Positions 1 to 7,419 of a stretch of DNA of 64,000 bases are shown in pieces. How positions within the stretch are numbered: position 1 is the first letter of the stretch; every line of letters begins with the position of its first letter. The DNA lies in the NCBI GenBank assembly GCA_020638395.1, contig JACKIP010000008.1, positions 1 to 64,000 on the forward strand, written 5' to 3'. A program made the translations under genes and the position numbers. Origin of the DNA: Rhodospirillales bacterium (GTDB lineage Bacteria; Pseudomonadota; Alphaproteobacteria; Micavibrionales; Micavibrionaceae). The notes beneath the pieces were generated by a model. It was not told the DNA's origin, searched no databases, and saw only the letters and a list, made by a program, of their open reading frames with translations.

Positions 1-516
1 GTGATTTATGTTGAAAACATCCGGAACGCCCTGATTGCCGCAGATCCTGAAAATGCCGCCATTTACAATCAGAATGCCGCAGAATACACCGCGCAAATTC
101 TGGCATTAAAGGATGAACTGGCGGATACTTTGGACGCCATTCCTCCGGAACAGCGCTATCTGGTCACCAGCGAAGGCGCGTTCAGCTATCTGGCCAAAGA
201 CCTGAATATGAAAGAAGTGTACCTGTGGCCCATCAATGCCGATCAACAAGGCACGCCGCAGCAGGTGCGCCACGTCATTGACACAGTCCGCGCCAATCAC
301 ATTCCGGTTGTCTTTAGTGAAAGCACCATTTCCGACCGTCCGGCCAAACAGGTTGCCGCAGAAACCGGGGCGCTTTACGGCGGTGTTTTATATGTGGATT
401 CTCTCAGCACGCCGGACGGACCGGTGCCGACCTATCTTGACCTGCTCAAAGTCACCACCGGGACCATCGCCGCCGGGTTCAAATCGGCCTTAAACAAAGA
501 GGAGGAGGCACAATAG
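1..516 (+). CDS. sitA: Manganese/iron ABC transporter substrate-binding protein SitA, 3' part only
   Basis: C-terminal 171 residues of a periplasmic metal-binding protein of the TroA/ZnuA cluster A-I family, which delivers Mn2+ (or Fe2+) to the SitBCD permease. The stretch around residues 57-85 (SEGAFSYLAKDLNMKEVYLW, then NADQQGTPQQ) is characteristic of SitA. The late Asp in YVDSLS is at the position of the last metal ligand in this family. Full-length members have about 300 residues with an N-terminal signal peptide, so the gene begins upstream of the window; the GTG at position 1 is the cut edge, not a start. The stop directly abuts sitB, and a GGAGG sequence within the 3' end serves the next gene. 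Operon sitABCD-mntR. Confidence 0.95.
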   Translation: MIYVENIRNALIAADPENAAIYNQNAAEYTAQILALKDELADTLDAIPPEQRYLVTSEGAFSYLAKDLNMKEVYLWPINADQQGTPQQVRHVIDTVRANHIPVVFSESTISDRPAKQVAAETGALYGGVLYVDSLSTPDGPVPTYLDLLKVTTGTIAAGFKSALNKEEEAQ

Positions 517-1404
517 ATGCTCCAGCCCAGTCCGATATTACTGAATCTTGAAAAAGTCGGGGTCACCTATCCGAACGGACATACAGCGATTGAAAATATC
601 AGCTTTACCCTGCAGGGCGGCACGATCTGCGGTCTGGTCGGTGTGAATGGAGCCGGAAAATCCACCCTGTTCAAAAGCATCATGGGATTCGTCAAACCGA
701 CCAGTGGCACGGTTACCATTGCCGGGCTGGAGGTCAAAACCGCTCTGCGCCGTAATCTGGTGTCGTACGTCCCCCAGACCGAAGACGTCGACTGGAACTT
801 TCCGGTTCTGGTCGAAGACGTGGTCATGATGGGACGCTACGGATATATGGGATTTTTGCGCCATCCAAAAGCCGCGGACCGGCTGGCGGTGCAGGACGCT
901 CTGGAACGGGTCGGCATGGCAGCCTTCCGCAAACGCCAGATCGGGGAACTTTCAGGCGGACAAAAGAAGCGCGTTTTTGTTGCGCGGGCACTGGCACAGG
1001 GCGGGAAAATCATCCTGCTGGACGAGCCTTTCACCGGCGTGGATATCAAAACCGAAGACTCCCTGATCCTGCTGTTCCGCACTCTGGCGCAGGAGGGATG
1101 TCTGATCCTTGTTTCCACCCATAATCTGGGCAGCGTCCCGGCATTTTGCGATCAGGTCCTGCTGGTCAATAAAACCCTTCTGGCAGCGGGTCCGGTCGAG
1201 ACCACCTTTACAGAAGAAAATCTGGCGAAAGCTTTTGGTGGCATGTTACGTCATAGAAAACTTGCAGGATCGGACCTGCACGATGACAAAGATCACAGGG
1301 CCGTCACCGTCCTGACCGATGATGAAAGTGCTCTGGTCTTCTACGGACATCAGGGAGACAAAAAAATCATTTCGCCGGAGGGCGGCGGGGACGGTTCGCC
1401 ATGA
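517..1404 (+). CDS. sitB: Manganese/iron ABC transporter ATP-binding protein SitB
   Basis: ATPase subunit of the SitABCD importer, on the cytoplasmic face. Walker A GVNGAGKST lies at residues 42-50, the Q-loop Gln near 87, the signature LSGGQ at 145-149, Walker B IILLDE at 165-170 and the switch His at 202. Its 295 residues are slightly longer than usual because of a C-terminal tail of about 40 residues after the ABC core. The ATG follows the sitA stop directly, with GGAGG 10 bases upstream. The gene ends in an ATGA overlap with sitC, so translation is probably coupled. Confidence 0.95.
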   Translation: MLQPSPILLNLEKVGVTYPNGHTAIENISFTLQGGTICGLVGVNGAGKSTLFKSIMGFVKPTSGTVTIAGLEVKTALRRNLVSYVPQTEDVDWNFPVLVEDVVMMGRYGYMGFLRHPKAADRLAVQDALERVGMAAFRKRQIGELSGGQKKRVFVARALAQGGKIILLDEPFTGVDIKTEDSLILLFRTLAQEGCLILVSTHNLGSVPAFCDQVLLVNKTLLAAGPVETTFTEENLAKAFGGMLRHRKLAGSDLHDDKDHRAVTVLTDDESALVFYGHQGDKKIISPEGGGDGSP

Positions 1405-2258
1405 TTTCTCTTTTGCTGGAGCCATTTACCTATGAGTACATGCAAAAAGCCATCTGGGTCAGCGCACTGGTAGGCGGCGTCTGCGCATTTCTGTCTTCCT
1501 ATTTGATTTTAAAGGGTTGGTCTTTGATGGGGGACGCCCTGTCGCACTCGATTGTTCCCGGCGTCGCTCTGGCATACCTGCTGGCGGTGCCTTACGCAAT
1601 CGGCGCTTTTTTCGCCGGAATTCTCGCCGCTTTCAGCATGACTCTGGTCAAACAAAAGACAAAACTACGCGAAGACACCGTGATCGGGCTGGTATTCACC
1701 ACCTTTTTCGCTCTGGGCCTGCTGCTGGTCTCCATCAATCCGACTTCGGTCAATATTCAGGCCATTATTCTTGGAAATATTCTCGCGATTTCAAACGAGG
1801 ATATTTATCAGGTCGTGATTATTTCCGCTATCTGCCTCATATGTCTGGGGATGTTCTGGAAAGATCTGCTCGCGGTCTTTTTCGATGAAGCCCACGCACG
1901 CAGCATCGGGCTGCCGGTGCAATTGCTGAAAATCATGTTTTTTACTCTGCTGAGCGCCGCCACCGTCGCGGCCCTGCAAACCGTCGGAGCCTGTCTGGTG
2001 ATTGCCATGGTTGTCACCCCCGGAGCGACCGCCTACCTGCTGACCGACCGCTTTGGCAAAATGATTGTGATGTCTGTCTTGCTGGGCAGTCTTACCGCCG
2101 CCGCCGGAGCCTATCTCAGCTATTTCCTGAATGCCTCGACAGGTGGACTGATCGTCACCCTGCAAACCGCCCTCTTTTTGCTGGCATTTCTATATGCCCC
2201 TAAATACGGCCTTCTCAAAGCGCGGCGGTCCCTGCACCAAAAAACAGAAAAGGCCTGA
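1401..2258 (+). CDS. sitC: Manganese/iron ABC transporter permease SitC
   Basis: Integral membrane permease of the ABC-3 (ZnuB/TroC) family, 285 residues with about eight hydrophobic segments. The motif SLMGDALSHSIVPGVALAYL (about residues 42-61) is the family hallmark, and the GACLVIAMVVTPGATAYLLT segment faces the pore in homologues. It overlaps sitB by four bases (ATGA) and is followed after four bases by sitD. SitC and SitD here are clearly paralogous to each other and should form the heterodimeric channel. Confidence 0.94.
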   Translation: MISLLLEPFTYEYMQKAIWVSALVGGVCAFLSSYLILKGWSLMGDALSHSIVPGVALAYLLAVPYAIGAFFAGILAAFSMTLVKQKTKLREDTVIGLVFTTFFALGLLLVSINPTSVNIQAIILGNILAISNEDIYQVVIISAICLICLGMFWKDLLAVFFDEAHARSIGLPVQLLKIMFFTLLSAATVAALQTVGACLVIAMVVTPGATAYLLTDRFGKMIVMSVLLGSLTAAAGAYLSYFLNASTGGLIVTLQTALFLLAFLYAPKYGLLKARRSLHQKTEKA

Positions 2259-2262
2259 GGAT

Positions 2263-3144
2263 ATGGACACTCTTCTGACTATTATCACAGAACCTCTCTC
2301 CCACGAATTCATGCAGCGCGCCTTGCTGATGTCTGTCCTGATCGGGCTGGTTTGCTCGATTTTTTCCTGCTTTCTCGTGCTAAAAGGCTGGTCTCTGATG
2401 GGAGACGCCGTCTCCCACGCCATTTTACCGGGTCTGGCGATTGCGTATGTTCTGGGACTTCCGCTCATGCTCGGAGCGTTTGCCGCCGGTCTGCTCTGTG
2501 CGGTCGGCACCGGCTATCTGACCGAAAACAGCCGGGTCAAAGAAGATGCCGTCATGGGGATTCTGTTTTCCGGCATGTTTGCCGTGGGGTTGGTGCTCCT
2601 GACCAAAATCGAAACAGACGTTCATTTGCTGCATGTCCTGTTCGGAAATGTTCTGGGCATCTCCACACAGGATTTAATTGAGGCCGGAAGCATCGCATTG
2701 CTCTGCAGCCTGATTATGGTGGTAAAACGCCGCGATCTGATGCTGTACTGCTTTGATCCCGCCCATGCCGGAGTCATCGGCCTGCCGGTCCGTATTCTGC
2801 ACTTTGGACTGCTGGTCCTGCTATCCCTGACCATCGTGGCTGCCCTGAAAGCCGCCGGAATTATTCTGGTAGTGGCCATGCTCATTGCGCCGGGAGCCAT
2901 TGGATTTTTAGTCAGCAAATCTTTCGACCGCATGATGCTGGTCGCAGTTGCGGCCTCCGTTTTTTCCTGTTTTTTTGGCGTGATTATCAGCTATCATATT
3001 GATGCCGCGACCGCGCCGCTGATTGTGATTATTCAGGCCGGCCTGTTTTGCCTCGCCCTGATTGCCAGTAACCTCAGGACACACCTCGGAAAGGACCGTA
3101 AGGAGCGCCATGACAAAAACCTCACCGCAACCGAAACTGGTTGA
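2263..3144 (+). CDS. sitD: Manganese/iron ABC transporter permease SitD
   Basis: Second ABC-3 family permease of the system, 293 residues, paralogous to SitC, with the same SLMGDAVSHAILPGLAIAYV signature near residues 45-64. An in-frame ATG at 2194 would place the N-terminus inside sitC. The ATG at 2263 is preferred because it has GAGG just upstream, lies four bases after the sitC stop, and gives an N-terminus (MDTLLTIITEPLSHEFMQ) that aligns with SitC. The 3' end overlaps mntR by 35 bases. Confidence 0.93.
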   Translation: MDTLLTIITEPLSHEFMQRALLMSVLIGLVCSIFSCFLVLKGWSLMGDAVSHAILPGLAIAYVLGLPLMLGAFAAGLLCAVGTGYLTENSRVKEDAVMGILFSGMFAVGLVLLTKIETDVHLLHVLFGNVLGISTQDLIEAGSIALLCSLIMVVKRRDLMLYCFDPAHAGVIGLPVRILHFGLLVLLSLTIVAALKAAGIILVVAMLIAPGAIGFLVSKSFDRMMLVAVAASVFSCFFGVIISYHIDAATAPLIVIIQAGLFCLALIASNLRTHLGKDRKERHDKNLTATETG

Positions 3145-3544
3145 TGCGACAACGCAGGCCGAGTGGTTTTCCCGTGTCCGCAAAGCCCGCCAGAATGAAA
3201 CCGCCGAAGATTATGTTGAGTTGATTGCCGACCTGATTCAGGCCCAGCAGGAAGCTCGCCTGAGTGACCTTGCCGAACGTTTTGGCGTATCGCACCCGAC
3301 GGTCAGTAAAATCCTGACACGCCTGAAAGGAGACGGCTACATTGAAAGCGCCCCCTACCGCGCCATATTTCTAACTCCCAAAGGTCAGGCTCTGGCCCAA
3401 AAATGTAAAGAACGGCACAAGATCGTCCTTGATTTTCTGATCCGCATCGGCGTTCCCCCGCAGACCGCCGAATTTGACGCAGAAGGCATCGAACATCACC
3501 TCAGCGAAGAAACGTTGGAAATCCTCGCCCGGTTTAAGATGTAG
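3110..3544 (+). CDS. mntR: Manganese-dependent transcriptional regulator MntR (DtxR family)
   Basis: 144-residue DtxR/MntR repressor with an N-terminal winged helix (about residues 45-85, SDLAERFGVSHPTVSKILTR) and a C-terminal dimerisation helix pair. Likely Mn ligands are the Asp/Glu pair in ETAEDYVELI, the His in RHKIVLDFL and the Glu/His in DAEGIEHHLS. The ATG at 3110 is preferred over an earlier one at 3062 because AAGGAG sits five bases upstream. It lies at the end of sitABCD and overlaps sitD, which suggests Mn-dependent feedback on the operon. The sitA promoter and operator are outside the window. Confidence 0.93.
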   Translation: MTKTSPQPKLVDATTQAEWFSRVRKARQNETAEDYVELIADLIQAQQEARLSDLAERFGVSHPTVSKILTRLKGDGYIESAPYRAIFLTPKGQALAQKCKERHKIVLDFLIRIGVPPQTAEFDAEGIEHHLSEETLEILARFKM

Positions 3545-4415
3545 GCCTTGTTTTTACAAAGTTTTTCTTCATGTCGTAAAAATATAATCCCAACCCGGAA
3601 ATCATGATTGTTGCGCCACCCCCCAAAACCCAAACATCGGGAAGATTTCCAAACAAAATAAATCCGAAAATTATCCCCCAGACAAGCTGAGTATACTGAT
3701 AAGGCGCCGCAACGGACGCGTGAGCCATCTGAAAAGCATAAACATGAATCACCACACCAAAAACACTACACGCCCCGGCAAAAAAACACATAAGGACATA
3801 AGATGGCTCCATGTGGGGAATTTGTCCGTGATTTGCCGCGAGGAACACAATCGCCGCCAGAACATAGGGATAAAATCCGAAAGGAAATTTCGGCTCTTCC
3901 GGTGAAAACAACTTGTTCAATAGCGAATTTGTCGCAAAAAAAGTCGCAGAAATTAGAGTCAGAACGACTCCAACCATATCAATCGTTGCCCCCGGCCGCG
4001 TAATCAATAACACGCCCAGAAATCCGGTTAGTATCAATAAGATTTTAGCCGGAGGCAAAGGCTCCTTGAAAAAAATTGCCGCCAGTATACTGGCAATCAT
4101 CGGCATGGTAAAAATCAGTGTGTAATAGACATCCAGCGATAACCTTTGCAGAGAAAACACAGACAATCCCATCATAGATGTAACCAATAGAGCTTTTACG
4201 ATATGAATATGGGGTTTTGTGATATGGCGCAGACTTTTCCATCCACCAAGTTTTTTCGACATCAACAAGATGGCCAACACAGACGACAGGCTCGCCCATA
4301 CCTGCACCTGAATGGGAGAATAATCCACCAACACAACTTTTCGCAGCACATCTCCGACAGAAAACAGGAAAAACCCGAACAGAGAAAACAGGATAGATTT
4401 TTGAATATTTGTCAT
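3534..4415 (-). CDS. EamA/DMT-family membrane transporter
   Basis: 293 residues with about ten hydrophobic segments arranged as two EamA repeats (drug/metabolite transporter superfamily; RhaT/RarD-like exporters). The N-terminal repeat starts LFSLFGFFLFSVGDVLRKVV, and the second begins near GVVLTLISATFFATNSLLNK. The substrate cannot be inferred; homologues export amino acids, purines or other metabolites. The gene converges with mntR and the two 3' ends overlap by 11 bases. It ends in a basic cytoplasmic tail. Confidence 0.85.
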   Translation of the reverse strand: MTNIQKSILFSLFGFFLFSVGDVLRKVVLVDYSPIQVQVWASLSSVLAILLMSKKLGGWKSLRHITKPHIHIVKALLVTSMMGLSVFSLQRLSLDVYYTLIFTMPMIASILAAIFFKEPLPPAKILLILTGFLGVLLITRPGATIDMVGVVLTLISATFFATNSLLNKLFSPEEPKFPFGFYPYVLAAIVFLAANHGQIPHMEPSYVLMCFFAGACSVFGVVIHVYAFQMAHASVAAPYQYTQLVWGIIFGFILFGNLPDVWVLGGGATIMISGLGLYFYDMKKNFVKTRPTS

Positions 4416-4516
4416 GGCTTATCTGTTTTAACATCAATCGCGTAAAACTTTTTATAAAAAAATCAACCGGAAACACGTGCAACTTCTGGCATCATAACTC
4501 CGCCCGTGATTAACAA

Positions 4517-4545
4517 ATGACATTCCGGTGTATTCGTGTTATAAT
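4517..4545 (+). promoter_or_regulatory. Near-consensus sigma-70 promoter of queH, probably giving a leaderless mRNA
   Basis: A -35 box ATGACA (4517-4522; five of six consensus bases) is followed after 17 bases by a perfect -10 box TATAAT (4540-4545) with an upstream TG (4537-4538), making an extended -10. The expected start of transcription, about seven bases after the -10, falls on the queH ATG at 4552. No Shine-Dalgarno sequence is present. Confidence 0.7.
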
Positions 4546-4551
4546 ATACCC

Positions 4552-5217
4552 ATGCCACAAGAGATTGACCCGCTTATTCCACCGAATGGTGATGAGAAAG
4601 TGCTCCTGCATTCCTGCTGCGCGCCCTGCGCCGGCGATCTGATGGAGCGCATGAAGAATGACGGAATTGACCTGACGATCTTCTTTTACAATCCGAATAT
4701 TCACCCGAAAAAAGAATATGAAATTCGTAAAAATGAAAATAAGCGCTTTGCGGATGAGCTGGGCGTCCCTTTTGTCGATGCGGATTACGATGTTCAGAAC
4801 TGGTTCAAACGCGCCAAAGGCATGGAATTCGAGCCGGAGCGCGGTATTCGCTGCACCATGTGTTTTGACATGCGTTTTGAACGCACCGCGCTGCACGCCT
4901 GGGAGAACGGATTTTCGACCTTTACCAGCTCTTTGGGCATTTCCCGCTGGAAAAACATGGAGCAGATTAACGACTGCGGTGTTCGGGCCGCCGGACATTA
5001 TGACGGTCTGACCTACTGGACCTATAACTGGCGCAAGGGCGGTGGCGCCAATCGCATGTATGAAATTGCCAAACGGGAAAATTTTTATCAGCAAGAATAT
5101 TGCGGCTGTATTTTCTCTCTGCGAGACACCAATGACTGGCGGGAGAAAAACGGTCGCGACGCGATTGAAATCGGCGAAAAATTTTATGAAGAGAAGATCA
5201 GGCCACCTGCGGCTTGA
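4552..5217 (+). CDS. queH: Epoxyqueuosine reductase QueH (DUF208)
   Basis: 221-residue cobalamin-independent epoxyqueuosine reductase, which performs the last step of queuosine synthesis in tRNA. The family cysteines are all present: C22-C23 and C26 in HSCCAPCAG, C101 and C104 in CTMCFDM, and C184 and C186 in EYCGCIFS; in QueH these hold an iron-sulfur cluster and a metal pair. A GTG at 4528 in frame lies between the -35 and -10 boxes of the promoter, so the ATG at 4552 is taken as start. The gene is single and is transcribed away from the EamA gene. QueG, the cobalamin-dependent alternative, is not in the window. Confidence 0.92.
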   Translation: MPQEIDPLIPPNGDEKVLLHSCCAPCAGDLMERMKNDGIDLTIFFYNPNIHPKKEYEIRKNENKRFADELGVPFVDADYDVQNWFKRAKGMEFEPERGIRCTMCFDMRFERTALHAWENGFSTFTSSLGISRWKNMEQINDCGVRAAGHYDGLTYWTYNWRKGGGANRMYEIAKRENFYQQEYCGCIFSLRDTNDWREKNGRDAIEIGEKFYEEKIRPPAA

Positions 5218-5291
5218 ACAGAAGATCGTACATTAACCGTTTTTTAAATCCGCAGGCGTACCCTGTTCAGTAAATCATGAGTTGTGATAAC

Positions 5292-5316
5292 GGGAAAGAG
5301 TACAAGCGTACTTTCC
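5292..5316. other. Hairpin between queH and the receiver genes
   Basis: An inverted repeat with GGGAAAG-A-GTAC on one side and GTACTTTCCC on the other, ten pairs with one bulged A and a four-base loop. There is no T-run on either strand, so it is not a typical intrinsic terminator. It may stabilise the queH 3' end or lie in the 5' leader of the receiver genes. Confidence 0.4.
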
Positions 5317-5360
5317 CTGTATTGTGAACTTAACTTTATAGAACAACAGCGGAGGACTTG

Positions 5361-5864
5361 ATGCAGCCCCAGGATACGCCCCCTACTTCCCTCTCATCAC
5401 AGCCGGGATCTTCTGAGAATGTGCCTGAGAAACAGATCACACCGCGGACGATTATTCTGGTAGAAGACAGCAAAGACGACCAGATGTTTGCCAAACATAC
5501 CCTTGAGTCTCTGCCCTATGTCAATAAAGTAAAAATCGCAAATAACGGACAGGAACTTCTGGATTATCTGGAAGAAAACGGTTTTAACGACCGCAGTGTT
5601 GTTTGCTGGAACCCCATCATGATTATTCTGGATCTGAACATGCCGCACGTTGATGGCTTTGAAGTTTTGCGGCAGATAAAATCAGATCCTTTCACAGCCG
5701 ATATTCCGGTGATTGTGTTATCTTCTGTTGAAACCACTCATAAAATTTTCGAAGCCTATAAACTAGGGGCCGACGGTTATATGACCAAACCGCTAAATAT
5801 TGAAAAACTTGAATGTTTTACCGATATGTCGTGGCAATGGCCGCCCAAGGACCTCTATTACTAG
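5361..5864 (+). CDS. Stand-alone response regulator receiver protein (Rcp/CheY-like), 1
   Basis: 167 residues: about 28 polar N-terminal residues, then one receiver domain and no output domain. The acidic pair is E35/D36 (LVEDS), the phospho-acceptor is D91 (LDLNMP), and the conserved Lys is K143 (TKPLN). The insertion between beta-3 and the preceding helix resembles Rcp1-type receivers that work with phytochrome or bacteriophytochrome kinases. The ATG at 5361 has GGAGG five bases upstream; a TTG directly before it is less likely. The C-terminal helix looks short and atypical after LNIEKLE (see findings). No histidine kinase is adjacent. The next gene, 25 bases on, is a second receiver. Confidence 0.85.
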   Translation: MQPQDTPPTSLSSQPGSSENVPEKQITPRTIILVEDSKDDQMFAKHTLESLPYVNKVKIANNGQELLDYLEENGFNDRSVVCWNPIMIILDLNMPHVDGFEVLRQIKSDPFTADIPVIVLSSVETTHKIFEAYKLGADGYMTKPLNIEKLECFTDMSWQWPPKDLYY

Positions 5865-5889
5865 GAACAGGCAAACGGGAGGCTCCCTC

Positions 5890-6396
5890 ATGCACAAAAC
5901 AAACACCCCTCATCATAAAACACTCACGCCCTCTGCAAAAACATCCTCTGCAGATTTTCAACGGCAGGCCGGGAAAGGTTGCATGACCGTGCATCTGGTC
6001 GAAGACAGCTACGATGACCGCCTGTTTGCCGAGCAACTCCTCAAAAATTCTGAACAGGTGACCTACGTTGTTTCTCATTCAACTGCGGCAGAGTTGTTTC
6101 ACTATCTTGAAACATCCGGTGCGTTTGATGATAACGGACCAGAGTGCAAAAACGCCGTGATTTTGCTTGATGTCCATATGCCGGATATGAACGGGATCGA
6201 GACCTTGAAACACATCCGCACACACCCGCTGACCGAAGATATGCCCGTCATTCTCCTGACCGGAGACACTTCGACCGAACTTGCATTTGATGCCTACCAG
6301 AACCACGCGACGGCCTTTTTGCAAAAACCGTTGAATCTGGAGCACTTTCACGAAGTCTTGAAAAACCGGCCCTATCAAAGGATGACCAGCCGGTAA
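5890..6396 (+). CDS. Stand-alone response regulator receiver protein (Rcp/CheY-like), 2
   Basis: 168 residues, a single receiver domain after a basic polar N-terminus of about 32 residues. Acidic residues are in LVEDS (about 37-39), the phospho-acceptor is D94 (LLDVHMPDM), and the conserved Lys is K146 (QKPLN). It is paralogous to the preceding gene, and both together probably form one transcript. The ATG at 5890 is preceded by GGGAGG with a spacing of seven bases; the frame is open further upstream but overlaps the first receiver gene. The cognate kinase is not in the window. Confidence 0.85.
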   Translation: MHKTNTPHHKTLTPSAKTSSADFQRQAGKGCMTVHLVEDSYDDRLFAEQLLKNSEQVTYVVSHSTAAELFHYLETSGAFDDNGPECKNAVILLDVHMPDMNGIETLKHIRTHPLTEDMPVILLTGDTSTELAFDAYQNHATAFLQKPLNLEHFHEVLKNRPYQRMTSR

Positions 6397-6408
6397 AAGG
6401 TATAAAAG

Positions 6409-6572
6409 CCGCGTGCGCCGTGGGTTATTATGATCCGCATATGGCCCAGGTAACCAGGTGGGCGCCATATGCCTGCCACCCTGAACGAATCAGCAGTCAC
6501 AGACAGGGACAGCTCCCTATGCGAAGAAGCATCGGCCAAAGGAATTCAAGTCACCTCACGCACGCCGCAGCT
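6409..6572 (-). ncRNA. ssrS: 6S RNA
   Basis: The region directly downstream of zapA on the same strand, where alphaproteobacteria carry 6S RNA. Read on the minus strand it begins GCTGCGGCGTGCGTGAGG and ends AACCCACGGCGCACGCGGC, so the two ends can form the closing stem. Inside it is a strong hairpin at 6437-6472 (GCATATGG.CCCA pairing with TGGGCCATATGC). The RNA binds the RNA polymerase holoenzyme and mimics an open promoter. A TATCTA-type -10 lies just upstream of the 5' end. Ends are approximate to several bases. Confidence 0.8.
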
Positions 6573-6590
6573 ATTTAGATATAGGGCGTT

Positions 6591-7007
6591 CTAGGCTGCT
6601 TTGGCAAGTTTATTCGACAAACTATTGATACGCTCCGTAACTTTCATCACCATATCCGCCATTTGATCGACATCTTCTTCCGAAACCATGCCGTCCATGG
6701 GGACCGGAACTTCTTTGATAATCTCTTTCACGACTTCACGAATCTCGATCCGCGGCTCCACCGGGTCCATTTGTCCGCGCTCCTGCTCCAAAGCCGCAAC
6801 ATAGTCGCGCAAATCAGCAATTTCATCGGCCAGAATAATGCTGGTCAGAACCATATTCTGCATTTCGCTGACACCGCCGCCACCAGCCGCAATCGAGCCA
6901 TAGCGCTCCGCCACATACGCGCCAAGCTGCCGTACGCGCTCTTCCTGTCCCTCATCACAGGCAATTTCATAGGTTTTCCCATTTAGTTTAACGGTCGTGT
7001 GTGACAT
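6591..7007 (-). CDS. zapA: Cell division protein ZapA
   Basis: 138-residue ZapA, which bundles FtsZ protofilaments at the division ring. The N-terminal ZapA fold (VKLNGKTYEIACDEGQEERV) is followed by a helix around residues 45-75 (MVLTSIILADEIADLRDYV) and a coiled-coil tail. The tail is longer than in E. coli ZapA (109 residues), with an acidic and valine-rich insertion near residues 80-105. The start is directly preceded by the stop of the small coiled-coil gene upstream; 6S RNA follows. Confidence 0.88.
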   Translation of the reverse strand: MSHTTVKLNGKTYEIACDEGQEERVRQLGAYVAERYGSIAAGGGGVSEMQNMVLTSIILADEIADLRDYVAALEQERGQMDPVEPRIEIREVVKEIIKEVPVPMDGMVSEEDVDQMADMVMKVTERINSLSNKLAKAA

Positions 7008-7244
7008 TTATGCTTTCTCCCCAACGAGTTTTTCCATACGCATGATCGTCCGGTCCAGCACCGCCGCCATCGCTTTGGCATTCTGCTGATGAATGGGGTC
7101 CTGAGACAATCCGAACAGATCATGCTGCCCCAGAAGGTTTGGTTTGGAAACACTCATCTGTTTTTCCCTGATCTGATAATTTCTTTCAAAATTATCGACG
7201 GATTGCTGCAATTCTGCCAGTGCGTTCCTTAACTTTTCCGACAT
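7008..7244 (-). CDS. Small coiled-coil protein upstream of zapA
   Basis: 78 residues, predominantly helical (MSEKLRNALAELQQSVDNFE at the N-terminus), with a predicted coiled coil over residues 3-30 and a second helix at 55-75. Small coiled-coil proteins at this position before zapA are common in alphaproteobacteria (DUF4164-type) and may assist ZapA or FtsZ. That role is inferred from position only. Its TAA abuts the zapA start codon with no gap. Confidence 0.65.
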   Translation of the reverse strand: MSEKLRNALAELQQSVDNFERNYQIREKQMSVSKPNLLGQHDLFGLSQDPIHQQNAKAMAAVLDRTIMRMEKLVGEKA

Positions 7245-7419
7245 TTTATTTCCCCATAAAAACTTTCAGACAAATACACTTATCAGCCGATCCAAACAGG
7301 GGTCAATAAAGGGGATAGACTTATCCACAATTTCTGGAAATAAAAAGACAAAAAAGACATTGCCACCCCCTGCCCTGAATCGCTATGGTGCAAGGGAAAA
7401 ACAAGGATGACCAAAGATT

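Noticed and set aside
2194..2262. N-terminal extension of SitD
   Set aside because: It would lie inside sitC and lacks hydrophobic or family character. The ATG at 2263 has a ribosome site and matches SitC.
7321..7329. Perfect DnaA-box sequence TTATCCACA between the small coiled-coil gene and tkt
   Set aside because: A single nine-base match is expected by chance in 64 kb, and there are no further boxes, AT-rich unwinding region or dnaA/hemE neighbours to suggest an origin.
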